The translations under genes and the position numbers were made by a program. This document shows, one piece after another, positions 16,267 through 24,861 of a DNA stretch of 64,000 bases. A model generated the notes under the pieces. It ran no database searches and had not been told where the DNA came from. It saw only the letters and a list, made by a program, of their open reading frames with translations. The stretch is from Streptomyces sp. C10-9-1 (GTDB lineage: Bacteria > Actinomycetota > Actinomycetes > Streptomycetales > Streptomycetaceae): the NCBI RefSeq assembly GCF_024497955.1, contig NZ_JANHKP010000018.1:1-64000 (forward strand). The letters are read 5' to 3'. Position 1 is the stretch's first letter; each line of letters begins with the position of its first letter.

Positions 16267-17156
16267 AGCGTCAGCTCCGCTCGCCGGCGCGGGTTGAGAC
16301 GTTCCCGCCAGGCGCCGGCGAGGCCGGCGACGGCGAGGGTCGGGACGATCAGGAACAGGCCGGGGAAGAGGGTGGGCCACCAGTGGCCCGCCAGCAGGGA
16401 GCCGCGGGCGGTCTGGACGAGGTTGCCGAGGCTCGCCTGGTGGGTGGGCAGTCCCAGGCCGAGGAACGACAGGGCCGACTCGTGCCACATGGTGTGCGGG
16501 ACCATGAGCACGGCGGCGAGGCCGGCCTGCGGCAGGACGCCGGGCAGCAGGTGGCGGACGGCGACGCGCAGGCGGCCCGCTCCGCCGCTGACGGCGGCGT
16601 CGATGTACGGGCGCGAGCGCAGCGACAGTACTTCCGCCCGCACGATGCGGGCCGTGGACAGCCAGTGGGTGACCGCGACGGACACCACGACCGGCCACAG
16701 CCCGGGCCGGAACATGGCGACGACGAAGATGCCGAGCAGCAGGTGGGGCACGGAGGAGAAGGTGTCCACGAGGCGCATCAGCAGGCGGTCGGTCCAGCCG
16801 CCGAGGGCTGCCGCCGCGGCGCCCACGGCGGTGCCGATCACGGTCGCGGCGAGCGCGGCCACCAGGCCGACCACGAGCGAGACGCGCAGTCCGTAGACGC
16901 AGCGCAGCAGCAGGTCGCGGCCGACGTCGTCGGTGCCGAAGGGGTGCGCCGCGGAGGGCGGCAGGAGCTTGCTCGGCAGATCGACGGCCTGCTGGTCGAG
17001 GTCGACGGCGGGGGGCACGACGAGCACCGCGAGGGCCACGCAGACGAGGACGGCGGCCGAGGCGGCGATCCGCAGGGTGCGGGTCGAGCGCCGGGTGCCG
17101 CCGCGGCTGCGCCACACGGCCGGGGCGGCGAAGGGGACGGGGCGCCGGTCAGCCAT
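16263..17156 (-). CDS. nikC: ABC transporter permease, NikC/DppC-like
   Basis: A 297-residue inner-membrane permease of the DppC/NikC group. An N-terminal segment near 30-48 (IAASAAVLVCVALAVLVV) is followed by the family motif HPFGTDDVGRDLLLRCVYG (about 90-108) and five further membrane spans. The EAA-type cytoplasmic loop for ATPase docking is YIDAAVSGGAGRLRVAVRH. The start overlaps the end of the nikB-like gene by eight bases. It pairs with the upstream permease to form the transmembrane channel. Confidence 0.87.
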   Translation of the reverse strand: MADRRPVPFAAPAVWRSRGGTRRSTRTLRIAASAAVLVCVALAVLVVPPAVDLDQQAVDLPSKLLPPSAAHPFGTDDVGRDLLLRCVYGLRVSLVVGLVAALAATVIGTAVGAAAAALGGWTDRLLMRLVDTFSSVPHLLLGIFVVAMFRPGLWPVVVSVAVTHWLSTARIVRAEVLSLRSRPYIDAAVSGGAGRLRVAVRHLLPGVLPQAGLAAVLMVPHTMWHESALSFLGLGLPTHQASLGNLVQTARGSLLAGHWWPTLFPGLFLIVPTLAVAGLAGAWRERLNPRRRAELTL

Positions 17157-18141
17157 CGAAGCCCACCCGGGGGTCGGCGAGGCCGTAGAGCAGGTCCGAG
17201 AGGAGGTTTCCGAGGAGCACGGCCGCGGTGGCGAGCACCGTGAGGGCCGCGAGCAGCGGGAAGTCGACGGCGGTGGCGGCCTGGACGGTCGCGGCGGCGA
17301 TGCCCGGCCAGCTGAAGACGGTCTCCACGAGCAGTGCTCCGGTGATGAGTTCGGGGACGCGGGAGCCGATGAGGGTGAGCATCGGCAGCATGCCGGAGCG
17401 CAGGGCGTGTCCGAGCAGGACGGTGCGCTCGGCCAGTCCGCGGGCGCGGGCGCCGCGCACCGGGTCCTCGTCCAAGGCGTCGCCGACTCCCTGGCGTACG
17501 TAGAGGTAGAACCACGGCAGCTGGCTGATGCCCAGCACGGCCGCGGGCAGCACCAGGTGGCGGGCGACCTGACCGGCGGTGACGGTGTCGCTGGCGGTGT
17601 CGGTGAGCCCGCCCGCGGGCAGCACGCCCCACTGGAGGGAGAACAGCCAGATGGCGAGGAGCCCCAGCCAGAAGGCGGGAGCGGCCTCCAGGGTGTACGC
17701 GATCGCGGTGGCGCAGCGGTCGAGCGGCCCGCCGGGGCGGCGCGCGGCGAGCACGCCGAACGCGGTGCCGAGGAGTACGGCGAGAGCGAAGGCCGCGGCG
17801 GCCAGGAGGACCGACCATCCGAGCCGCTCGGCGACGGCGTCCGCGACCGGCATCCGCAGGACGGCGGAGTCGCCGAGGTCCCCCCGCAGGGCGCCGGCGA
17901 TCCAGTCCGCCCAGCGGGCCGTGAACGGCTGGTCGACGCCGAGGTTGGCCCTGATCTGGTCGAGGTTCTCCTGCGAGGCGGTGAGCCCCGCGGTGCCGGT
18001 GTACGCCGTGACGGGGTCGAAGGGGGAGGCCGCGGCGACGGCGAAGACGCCGAAGGTCACGAGGAGCAGGACGGGGACGGCGAGCAGGACCCGCCGTCCC
18101 GCCATGCGGGCCATGGCGCCCCAGGGAGCGCGCCGCTTCAC
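17149..18141 (-). CDS. nikB: ABC transporter permease, NikB/DppB-like
   Basis: A 330-residue permease of the DppB/NikB group. Membrane spans are at about 15-35 (VLLAVPVLLLVTFGVFAVAA), 105-130, 155-175, 205-225, 265-285 and 300-320. The loop EDPVRGARARGLAERTVLLG carries the ATPase-contact EAA-like motif. The GTG start overlaps the binding-protein stop as GTGA, so the frame extending further upstream is not used. It should form the heterodimeric channel with the next gene product. Confidence 0.87.
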   Translation of the reverse strand: MKRRAPWGAMARMAGRRVLLAVPVLLLVTFGVFAVAAASPFDPVTAYTGTAGLTASQENLDQIRANLGVDQPFTARWADWIAGALRGDLGDSAVLRMPVADAVAERLGWSVLLAAAAFALAVLLGTAFGVLAARRPGGPLDRCATAIAYTLEAAPAFWLGLLAIWLFSLQWGVLPAGGLTDTASDTVTAGQVARHLVLPAAVLGISQLPWFYLYVRQGVGDALDEDPVRGARARGLAERTVLLGHALRSGMLPMLTLIGSRVPELITGALLVETVFSWPGIAAATVQAATAVDFPLLAALTVLATAAVLLGNLLSDLLYGLADPRVGFDG

Positions 18142-19742
18142 CGCGCCGCGCCCTTGGGGGTCCAGGTCTCGACGTTCCACCAGGGTCCGGAGGCCAGGCC
18201 GTGGTCGTGCGGCTCGACCTGGGTGCTGAGGCCGTCCCAGGTGTCGGCGAGCACGTAGACGTGGTCGATGTGGGTGAGGAAGGTGTAGCCGGGGTTCTTC
18301 GCCAGTTCCCGCTGGACGGTGTCGTAGGCGCGCCTGCGGGCGGCTTCGTCCCCGGCCCGGCGGCCCTGCTCCAGGGCCTCGTCCACGGCCGGGTTGTCGT
18401 AGCGGGCCATGTTGTTGAAGCCGTCGCCCGCGTGGTCGGAGTGGAGGAGCAGGTACTGGTCGAAGTCGGGGTCGCCGGGCGCTCCTCCGCCGGCGAGGAC
18501 CGCGTCGTCCTTCATCCGCGGCTCGATGACCTCCCAGCTCCCGGCCTGGGTGGTGATGTCGATGCCGATGCTGCGGGCGTCGGAGGCGTAGGCCAGGGCG
18601 TGGTCCTGCCGGAGCTTGTCGCCGGTGACGTACCAGAGCGGGAAGGCGGCGCGGACGCCGTCCCTGGTGCGGATCCCGTCCTTGCCGGGCTTCCACCCCG
18701 CCTCGTCGAGGATCCGCCGGGCGGCCTCGGGGTCGTGGCGGCGTTCGGTGCCTGCGGTGAACCACGGGCTGCCGGTGGGGACGGGCCCGTACGCCGGCCT
18801 GCCCGCGCCGTTCAGGATGCCGTCGACCATGGCCTGCCGGTCGACGGCGATGTCCAGGGCGCGGCGTACGGCGGTGTCGCCCGCGACGGGGTTGCCCGTG
18901 GGCAGGGTGACGGTGCGGTAGTCGTAGCTGGTGGCCCGGTGGGTGCGCAGGTTCCTGTCGCGGGCGAAGCCCTCGGCGAGGGCGGGCGGCAGGACGGCGC
19001 CGTCGAGGTCCCCGGCGCGCAGCCGGGTGGCGCGGACGTCGTCGTCCTGGATGACGGCCATGGTGAACCGCTCGACCTGCGGTTCGCCGCCCCAGTAGTG
19101 GGGGTTGGCCTTGAAGCTGAGCTTCTCTCCCCTGGACCAGCCGGTGAGGATGTAGGGCCCGGTGCCGATCGGTTCGGTGGTGAACTTCCCCGTGTTGACG
19201 TCCTGCCGGCCGGCGATGTGCTCGGGGGCGATGGGGAGCACGGTCCGCTGGGCGAAGGGGGCGTAGGGGTACGCGAGGGTGAAGACGACGGTGTGGCTGC
19301 CCTCGGCGCGGACACCCCTGAGGGCGTCGAGTTCCGCGCGGGAGGGGTTGTTGGTCTTCTCGTCGAGGATGGTGCGGTAGGTGAAGACGACGTCCTCGGC
19401 GTCGAAGGGCTCTCCGTCCTGGAAGGTCACGCCCCGGCGGAGGGTGTACGTGTAGGTGAGCCCGTCGGGGCTGACCTCCGGGAGTTCGGCCGCGAGGGCC
19501 GGGCGCAGCCGCATGTCCGCGTCGTGGGCGAGCAGCCCGTCGAAGATCTTGGAGTTGCCGTCCTTGCCGTACCCGAGGAGGGGGCTGAGGGTGTCGGGCT
19601 CGTAGGCGATGCCGACGACCGCGGTGCCGCCGTCCGCCGCCCGGGTTCCGCCGCCGGACGGCGCGGTGCAGGCCGCCGCGCCGAGGAGCAGCGCGGCGGC
19701 CAGGGCCGCGGCGGAGGCGGCCCGTAGGGATCGGCCCGTCAT
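18138..19742 (-). CDS. nikA: Nickel-type ABC transporter substrate-binding lipoprotein
   Basis: A 534-residue family 5 solute-binding lipoprotein. The signal peptide RSLRAASAAALAAALLLGAAAC ends in a lipobox with Cys at about residue 25. Family segments include PDTLSPLLGYG, FDGLLAHDADMRLRPALA and FTTEPIGTGPYILTGW. ATG at 19742 has AGGGG seven bases upstream. A near-perfect Nur box lies 31 bases upstream, as in front of the nikABCDE operon of S. coelicolor, so the cargo is most likely nickel or a nickel chelate rather than peptide. It heads the five-gene operon. Confidence 0.85.
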   Translation of the reverse strand: MTGRSLRAASAAALAAALLLGAAACTAPSGGGTRAADGGTAVVGIAYEPDTLSPLLGYGKDGNSKIFDGLLAHDADMRLRPALAAELPEVSPDGLTYTYTLRRGVTFQDGEPFDAEDVVFTYRTILDEKTNNPSRAELDALRGVRAEGSHTVVFTLAYPYAPFAQRTVLPIAPEHIAGRQDVNTGKFTTEPIGTGPYILTGWSRGEKLSFKANPHYWGGEPQVERFTMAVIQDDDVRATRLRAGDLDGAVLPPALAEGFARDRNLRTHRATSYDYRTVTLPTGNPVAGDTAVRRALDIAVDRQAMVDGILNGAGRPAYGPVPTGSPWFTAGTERRHDPEAARRILDEAGWKPGKDGIRTRDGVRAAFPLWYVTGDKLRQDHALAYASDARSIGIDITTQAGSWEVIEPRMKDDAVLAGGGAPGDPDFDQYLLLHSDHAGDGFNNMARYDNPAVDEALEQGRRAGDEAARRRAYDTVQRELAKNPGYTFLTHIDHVYVLADTWDGLSTQVEPHDHGLASGPWWNVETWTPKGAAR

Positions 19743-19772
19743 GATGAAACCCCTGTTGAAGATCGACTGTTG

Positions 19773-19789
19773 TTGCAAAACGCTCGCAA
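19773..19789. promoter_or_regulatory. Nur box upstream of the nickel-transport operon
   Basis: TTGCAA-AACGC-TCGCAA matches the known Streptomyces Nur consensus tTGCaa-N5-ttGCAA at 11 of 12 arm positions. It is 31 bases upstream of the binding-protein start. Nur is the nickel-responsive Fur-family repressor, so the operon should be shut off when nickel is plentiful. Confidence 0.75.
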
Positions 19790-19869
19790 TTAAACAGTAT
19801 GTAAAGGCCGGGACGGAACAGGGGGTGTTACCGGTGGGGTGTGCGGGCACGGGCGCGGCCCGCCGGGTG

Positions 19870-20949
19870 TCAGGGGGCGTCCAGACCCGCGAGCCGGGCC
19901 ACCTCCTGCCGGTGGCGGCCCGGGGTGCCGAAGGCGATCTCGTCGGCCTTGGCCCGCTTCAGGTACCGGTGTGCCGGGTGCTCCCAGGTCATGCCGATAC
20001 CTCCGTGCAGCTGCACGCACTCCTCGGCGGCGCGCACGGCTGCCGGGGAGCAGTACGCCTGGGCCACCGCGGCGGCGAGCGGCGCGTCCCCGGCACCGGT
20101 GGCCAGGGCGTCGGCGGCCGCGCGGGCGGCCGCCCGCGCGGAGACGAGCTCCAGCCACAGCCGGGCCATGCGGTGCTTGAGCGCCTGGAAGGACCCGACG
20201 GGGCGGTTGAACTGGTGCCGCTCCCGGGTGTGCGCCACCGCCGCCTCCAGGCACCACTCGGCGAGGCCGAGCTGCTCGGAGGCGAGCAGGGCGGCCCCGG
20301 CGAGCAGGCCCCCGCCGACGGCGTCCGCGGCGGGCCCGGGGGCGGCGATCCGTGTGCCGGTGCCGTCCGGGGCGCTCACCGCGGCGAGCGGCCGGGTGAG
20401 GTCGAGCGGGGTGCAGGGCTCGACGCGCGCCTCCGCCGCATCGACGGCGTACAGGCCGTCGGCCCTCGGCACGAGGAGGACGTCCGCGGCGACGGCGTCC
20501 GCGACGGCGGTGGCGCGGCCCTGCGGCGGGGCCGCCGTGGCACCGGGCGGGGTGGACAGCGGCAGGGCCAGCACGGCCGTGCGCCCACCGGCCGCGAGGT
20601 CCTCCAGCAGCCCGCCGACGGGCGGGTGGTCCGGGTCCAGGGCGAGCAGCACGGTGGTGGCGACCACCGAGCTGGTGAGGAAGGGGGCCGGGGTGACGGT
20701 CCGCCCCAGTTCCTCCAGCACCACGGCGGCCTCGCGCGGACCGGCTCCCTGCCCGCCGTACTCCTCGGGGACGAGCAGTCCGGCGGCGCCGGCACCGCCG
20801 GCGAGCGCCCGCCACAGGTCGGGGTCGTAGGGGTGGCCGGCCTCCTCCCGCTCCGCGCTCACCGCGGCCGGGGCCGAGCGGGCGGCGAGCAGCGAGCGGA
20901 CGGAGGCGCGCAGGTCCTCCTCGGCCTCGCCGTACAGCAGGTCCGTCAT
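19870..20949 (-). CDS. Acyl-CoA dehydrogenase family protein (small)
   Basis: A 359-residue FAD enzyme of the acyl-CoA dehydrogenase superfamily. The C-terminal domain is clear: HTRERHQFNRPVGSFQALKH (about 255-274) and ECVQLHGGIGMTWEHPAHRY. The usual catalytic Glu position is less certain than in classical members, and the middle beta domain is degenerate, as in the FadE-type heterodimer partners of actinobacteria. The ATG overlaps the stop of the preceding dehydrogenase as ATGA. The pair probably form an alpha2beta2 enzyme acting on a bulky or sterol-like CoA ester. Confidence 0.88.
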   Translation of the reverse strand: MTDLLYGEAEEDLRASVRSLLAARSAPAAVSAEREEAGHPYDPDLWRALAGGAGAAGLLVPEEYGGQGAGPREAAVVLEELGRTVTPAPFLTSSVVATTVLLALDPDHPPVGGLLEDLAAGGRTAVLALPLSTPPGATAAPPQGRATAVADAVAADVLLVPRADGLYAVDAAEARVEPCTPLDLTRPLAAVSAPDGTGTRIAAPGPAADAVGGGLLAGAALLASEQLGLAEWCLEAAVAHTRERHQFNRPVGSFQALKHRMARLWLELVSARAAARAAADALATGAGDAPLAAAVAQAYCSPAAVRAAEECVQLHGGIGMTWEHPAHRYLKRAKADEIAFGTPGRHRQEVARLAGLDAP

Positions 20950-22127
20950 CGGGCCAGGTCCTTCCACGGGGTGTCCTTGTCACTGCGCGGTTCGGCGGGC
21001 AGGCCCAGGACGCGCTCGGCCACGATGTTGAGCAGCACCTCGCTGGTGCCGCCCTCGATCGAGTTGCCCTTGGCGCGCAGGTAGCGGTAGCCCGCCTGCC
21101 GGCCGGTGAAGTCCACGAGTTCCGGGCGGCGCAGGGTCCAGTCGTCGTACAGCAGCCCCTCCTCGCCGAGCAGTTCGACCTCCAGGCCGCTGATCTCCTG
21201 GTTGAGGCGGGCGAAGGCCAGTTTCGCCGCGCTGCCCTCGGGTCCCGGCTGCCCGGCCGCGAGCTTCTGGCGCAGGCGCTCCCCCGCCAGCCGGGCGGCC
21301 TCGGCCTCGACCCAGAGCGCGAGCAGCCGCTGGTGCAGGTCGTGGGTGCGCAGCTCCGGACGCGCGCGCCAGGTGGCGGCGAGGCGGCCGATCATGCCGC
21401 CCTCACGCGGTACGCGGTGGCCGCCGATGGAGACGCGCTCGTTCATCAGGGTGGTCTGCGCGACGCGCCAGCCGTCGCCGACCGCCCCGAGGCGGTGGGC
21501 GTCGGGGATGCGGACTCCGGTGAGGAAGACCTCGTTGAACTCGGCCTCGCCGGTGATCTGCCGCAGCGGGCGCACGTCGACCCCGGGGTCGGTCATGTCG
21601 CACACGAAGTAGGTGATGCCGCGGTGCTTGGGCACGTCCGGGTCGGTGCGGGCGAGGAGGATGGCCCAGCGGGCGGCGTGGGCGCTGGAGGTCCACACCT
21701 TCTGCCCGTCGACGACCCAGGTGTCGCCGTCGCGGACGGCCCGGGTGGCGAGGGCCGCGAGGTCGGAGCCGGCACCGGGCTCCGAGAAGAGCTGGCACCA
21801 CACCTCCTCGCCGGTCCACAGCGGGCGCAGGAAGCGCTGCCTGAGCGTGTCGGAGGCGTAGGCGAGCAGGGTGGGGGCGGCCATCCCGAGGCCGATGCCG
21901 ATCCGGCGCGGGTCGTTGTCCGGGGCCCCGGCCTCGGCGAGGGCGGCGTCGACGGCCGCCTGGAGGGTGCGCGGTGCGCCGAGCCCGCCGAGGCCCTCGG
22001 GGTAGTGCACCCAGGCCAGACCGGCGTCGAACCGGGCCCGGAGGAAGTCGGTGCGCCCCGTCTCGGCCGGGGGGTGGGCGGCGAGGAGGTCGGCGACCCG
22101 CCGGCGGAGGTCCTCGGGGCCGGTCAC
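20946..22127 (-). CDS. Acyl-CoA dehydrogenase family protein (large)
   Basis: A 393-residue acyl-CoA dehydrogenase with the complete domain order. Flavin and substrate motifs are CQLFSEPGAGSDLAALATRA (about 111-130), DGQKVWTSSAHAA, and NSIEGGTSEVLLNIVAERVL at the C-terminus. GTG start overlaps the upstream oxidoreductase stop as GTGA, and its own stop overlaps the next gene as ATGA, so the three proteins are made in step. It is the probable catalytic partner of the smaller dehydrogenase downstream. Confidence 0.92.
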   Translation of the reverse strand: MTGPEDLRRRVADLLAAHPPAETGRTDFLRARFDAGLAWVHYPEGLGGLGAPRTLQAAVDAALAEAGAPDNDPRRIGIGLGMAAPTLLAYASDTLRQRFLRPLWTGEEVWCQLFSEPGAGSDLAALATRAVRDGDTWVVDGQKVWTSSAHAARWAILLARTDPDVPKHRGITYFVCDMTDPGVDVRPLRQITGEAEFNEVFLTGVRIPDAHRLGAVGDGWRVAQTTLMNERVSIGGHRVPREGGMIGRLAATWRARPELRTHDLHQRLLALWVEAEAARLAGERLRQKLAAGQPGPEGSAAKLAFARLNQEISGLEVELLGEEGLLYDDWTLRRPELVDFTGRQAGYRYLRAKGNSIEGGTSEVLLNIVAERVLGLPAEPRSDKDTPWKDLAR

Positions 22128-23101
22128 CGCCGCTCCCCCTCACCGGCGCCGGGGAGGACGACGAGGCGGCCCGTGGTCGCGCCGTCCGCGACGCGCTGCA
22201 CGGCCGAGGCGGCGCCGGACAGCGGGACCCGCTCGCTGATCAGCGGTTTGACGAGGCCCTTGGCCGCGTACTCGCTGAGCTCCCGGTGGCATTCCGCCAC
22301 GGAACCGGGGTCCTTGCGCGCGTACAGGCCCCAGTGGAGGCCGAGGATCGAGTAGTTCTTGACGAGGGCGTGGTTGAGGGCGGGGGCGGGGATCTCGCCT
22401 CCCGCGAAGCCGACGACGACGATGCGCCCCTCGAAGGCGATGCACTTGGTCGACCCGGTGTAGGCGGCGCCGCCGACCGGGTCGTAGACCACGTCGGCGC
22501 CACGGCCGCCGGTCGCCTCCCTGACGGCGGCGGCGAAGTCCTCGGTGCGCCGGTCGACCACCACGTCGCAGCCGAGTTCGCGGGCCGCCCGGGCCTTGTC
22601 GGCTCCGCCGACGACGCCGATGACGGTGGCGCCCGCCGCCTTGCCGAGCTGGACGGCCGCGCTGCCGACGCCCCCGGCCGCGGCATGGACCAGCAGGGTC
22701 TCGCCCCGGCGCAGGCCGGCCCTGCGGTGGAGGCCGAACCAGCCCGTCTGGTAGCCGATGTGCAGGGCCGCGGCCTCGGCGTCGTCCAGCGCCTCCGGGG
22801 CGGGCAGCACGGCGGCGGAGTCGGCGACGGTGTACTGCGCGAGACCGCCGTGGGGCAGGGCCGGGGTCGCGATGACGCGGCGGCCGTCGGCGGTCTCGGC
22901 GCACACCTCGACACCCGGGGTGAAGGGCAGCGGCGGGCGCACCTGGTAGTGGCCGCGGCACAGCAGGGCGTCGGGGAAGTTGACGTTGGCGGCCCGGACC
23001 CGCAGCAGTTCCTGGCCGGGCCCCGGTTCGGGCCGTTCGACCTCGTCGAGCCGCATCACCTCGCCCGGTTCGCCGTTGCGGTGTACTCGCCATGCCTGCA
23101 T
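22124..23101 (-). CDS. NADPH:quinone oxidoreductase-family (zinc-free MDR) protein
   Basis: A 325-residue MDR oxidoreductase without zinc ligands. The nucleotide-binding motif is HAAAGGVGSAAVQLGKAAGA (about 142-161), and AANVNFPDALLCRGHYQVRP is the N-terminal signature. Such enzymes reduce quinones or enoyl thioesters. ATG at 23101 is preferred to the upstream open frame because GGGAGG lies about nine bases before it. It is first in an operon with two acyl-CoA dehydrogenases, so an enoyl-CoA or related reductase role in that degradation route is likely. Confidence 0.87.
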   Translation of the reverse strand: MQAWRVHRNGEPGEVMRLDEVERPEPGPGQELLRVRAANVNFPDALLCRGHYQVRPPLPFTPGVEVCAETADGRRVIATPALPHGGLAQYTVADSAAVLPAPEALDDAEAAALHIGYQTGWFGLHRRAGLRRGETLLVHAAAGGVGSAAVQLGKAAGATVIGVVGGADKARAARELGCDVVVDRRTEDFAAAVREATGGRGADVVYDPVGGAAYTGSTKCIAFEGRIVVVGFAGGEIPAPALNHALVKNYSILGLHWGLYARKDPGSVAECHRELSEYAAKGLVKPLISERVPLSGAASAVQRVADGATTGRLVVLPGAGEGERR

Positions 23102-23156
23102 CTCGGGGCCTCCCACCGGCCGTAGGGCAGTACGGGCAGAACTGTGCCAGCCCGCA

Positions 23157-23172
23157 TACTAAGCGGTCGCTT
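23157..23172. promoter_or_regulatory. Candidate operator of the acyl-CoA operon
   Basis: AAGCG-GT-CGCTT (23161-23172), preceded by TACT, is a perfect dyad about 60 bases upstream of the operon's first ATG. Similar AAGCG/CGCTT dyads are bound by TetR-type acyl-CoA regulators in actinobacteria. No TetR gene adjoins it; the nearby XRE-cupin protein is another candidate. Confidence 0.5.
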
Positions 23173-23189
23173 GCCTCCGATGGAAGGGA

Positions 23190-23207
23190 CGCAGGCCATG
23201 GCCTGCG
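23190..23207. terminator. 18-bp palindrome downstream of the XRE-cupin gene
   Basis: CGCAGGCCATGGCCTGCG is a perfect palindrome just beyond the stop of the minus-strand XRE-cupin gene and before the promoter of the acyl-CoA operon. A short intrinsic terminator is the simplest reading. Confidence 0.45.
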
Positions 23208-23228
23208 ACCACGGTGCCCACGGGGCGC

Positions 23229-23822
23229 TCAGCTGCGCCGCGGCCGGGCCCGCACGTGCATCCGCTCGCCCTGCGGCCCGAACAGGCTCAGGAACTCGAC
23301 CGGCTCGTCGCCCGCGGCCCCGAACCAGTGCGGAACCCGGGTGTCGAACTCCGCGGCCTCCCCCTGCGTGAGCACCACGTCGTGGTCCCCGAGCAGCAGC
23401 CTCAGCCGCCCGGAGAGCACATAGAGCCACTCGTAGCCCTCGTGGGTGCGGCGCTCGGGCGGCTCGGAGGACGGCTGGTAGACGGCCTTGTACGCCTGGA
23501 GCCCGCCCGGGCGGCTGGTGAGCGCGTACATCGTGCGGTGGCCGCGCACCACCGGCTTGGCGCGTACCCGCGGATCCCCCACCGGAGGGGCCCCCACCAG
23601 CTCGTCCAGCGGCACCTGGTGCGCCCTGGCGATGGGCAGCAGCAGCTCCAGACTCGGGCGGCGGCCTCCCGACTCCAGCCGCGAGAGCGTGCTCACCGAG
23701 ATCCCGGTGGCCTCCGAGAGGGCGCCCAGCGTGGCCCCCCGCTCCTTGCGGATCCTGCGCAGCCGGGGGCCGACCTCGTTCAGCACGGCGCCCAGGCGCT
23801 CGTCCTCGTCTTCTCGAACCAT
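23229..23822 (-). CDS. XRE-family regulator with C-terminal cupin domain
   Basis: A 197-residue protein with an N-terminal HTH_XRE domain at about 13-70 (LRRIRKERGATLGALSEATG, VSTLSRLESGGRRPSLELLL) and a C-terminal cupin_2 domain at about 120-190 (EGYEWLYVLSGRLRLLLGDH, GEAAEFDTRVPHWFG). Proteins of this architecture sense a small metabolite in the cupin barrel. The ATG at 23822 lacks a clear ribosome site and a GTG two codons earlier is possible. It lies upstream of the acyl-CoA operon and could control it. Confidence 0.9.
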   Translation of the reverse strand: MVREDEDERLGAVLNEVGPRLRRIRKERGATLGALSEATGISVSTLSRLESGGRRPSLELLLPIARAHQVPLDELVGAPPVGDPRVRAKPVVRGHRTMYALTSRPGGLQAYKAVYQPSSEPPERRTHEGYEWLYVLSGRLRLLLGDHDVVLTQGEAAEFDTRVPHWFGAAGDEPVEFLSLFGPQGERMHVRARPRRS

Positions 23823-23935
23823 GGACACATTGCAGAAACGGCAAACCCACGTGTCAAGTCAGCACACGGACCGGCCGCACCGGGAAGGGCCGCGCCGAAG
23901 GGGGCGGGGCCGGGACGGCACCGAGGGAGGGCGCC

Positions 23936-24679
23936 TCAGCGCGGGAAGACCTCGAAGGCGACGGCCGGGCGGCCCGCGAAGCGCGGGGCGGCCGCCTCCG
24001 CGAGGGAGGTCAGGAGGGTGCGGCAGTAGGTCTCCGGCTCCTGGTCGGTCAGCGCCTCGATGTACGTCCGGTGCTCCAGCAGCGAGCGCACCGACCGCTC
24101 CAGACCGGGTCCCGCCTCGACGGCGTGCGTCGGCGCGGAGGAGCCGGCCACGGCCACCCAGCGGACACCGTTCCAGGGCAGCAGCCCCTGGTCCACCAGC
24201 TCGGGGAAGATCCAGCGGTTGCCCGCGTCCGCCGCCGCGTCCAGTGCCGCCCGCCCCACCGCGCGGTGGTCGGGGGTGTTCCAGGCCGTTCCGCCCCAGG
24301 TGTCACGGTGGTTGAGGGTGACCACCATCTCGGGGCGGTGGCGGCGGATCGCGGCGGCGATGTCGCGCCGCAGGGAGGTCCCGTACTCGATGACGCCGTC
24401 CCGGTGGTCGAGGAACTCCACCGCCGAGACGCCGACCACCGCGGCACTCGCCCGCTGCTCGCGCTCGCGCAGCGGCGCCGCATCCTCGGGGGCCATGGAG
24501 TCGATGCCCGCCTCGCCCCGCGTGGCGAGCAGGTAGGCGACCTCCTTGCCCTGGTCCGTCCAGGCCGCCACGGCGGCCGCGCAGCCGTACTCCAGGTCGT
24601 CGGGATGGGCGACGACGGCCAGCGCGCGCTTCCAGTCCGCGGGCATCTCCGCGAGCTGCTCGGGTGTGTGATCGCTCAT
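23936..24679 (-). CDS. PIG-L family deacetylase
   Basis: A 247-residue LmbE/PIG-L zinc deacetylase, the family that removes N-acetyl groups from GlcNAc conjugates such as mycothiol intermediates. The metal site is AHPDDLEYGC (about 24-33) together with a distal TPDHRAVGRAAL. RGEAGIDSM and LNHRDTWGG are further family blocks. The substrate is unknown; similarity to MshB/Mca is only at family level. TATGCT lies exactly six bases before the ATG and no ribosome site is seen, so the message may be leaderless. Divergent from an esterase gene. Confidence 0.9.
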   Translation of the reverse strand: MSDHTPEQLAEMPADWKRALAVVAHPDDLEYGCAAAVAAWTDQGKEVAYLLATRGEAGIDSMAPEDAAPLREREQRASAAVVGVSAVEFLDHRDGVIEYGTSLRRDIAAAIRRHRPEMVVTLNHRDTWGGTAWNTPDHRAVGRAALDAAADAGNRWIFPELVDQGLLPWNGVRWVAVAGSSAPTHAVEAGPGLERSVRSLLEHRTYIEALTDQEPETYCRTLLTSLAEAAAPRFAGRPAVAFEVFPR

Positions 24680-24861
24680 GGCGGCAGCATACGGTCCGTC
24701 AGCCCGGCCGGTCCGTCGGCCGGGGAGGCCCGAACGGCGCGGCGCGGCACCCGTCGCGGGAGCCGCAGGGCCCGCCCGGCGCGGACGACGGACCGGGTGC
24801 CGCCGGGCACGCTGCGATCATGCTGGAGGTCGGCACGTCCCCGAAGCGAAGGCGGCCCCGC

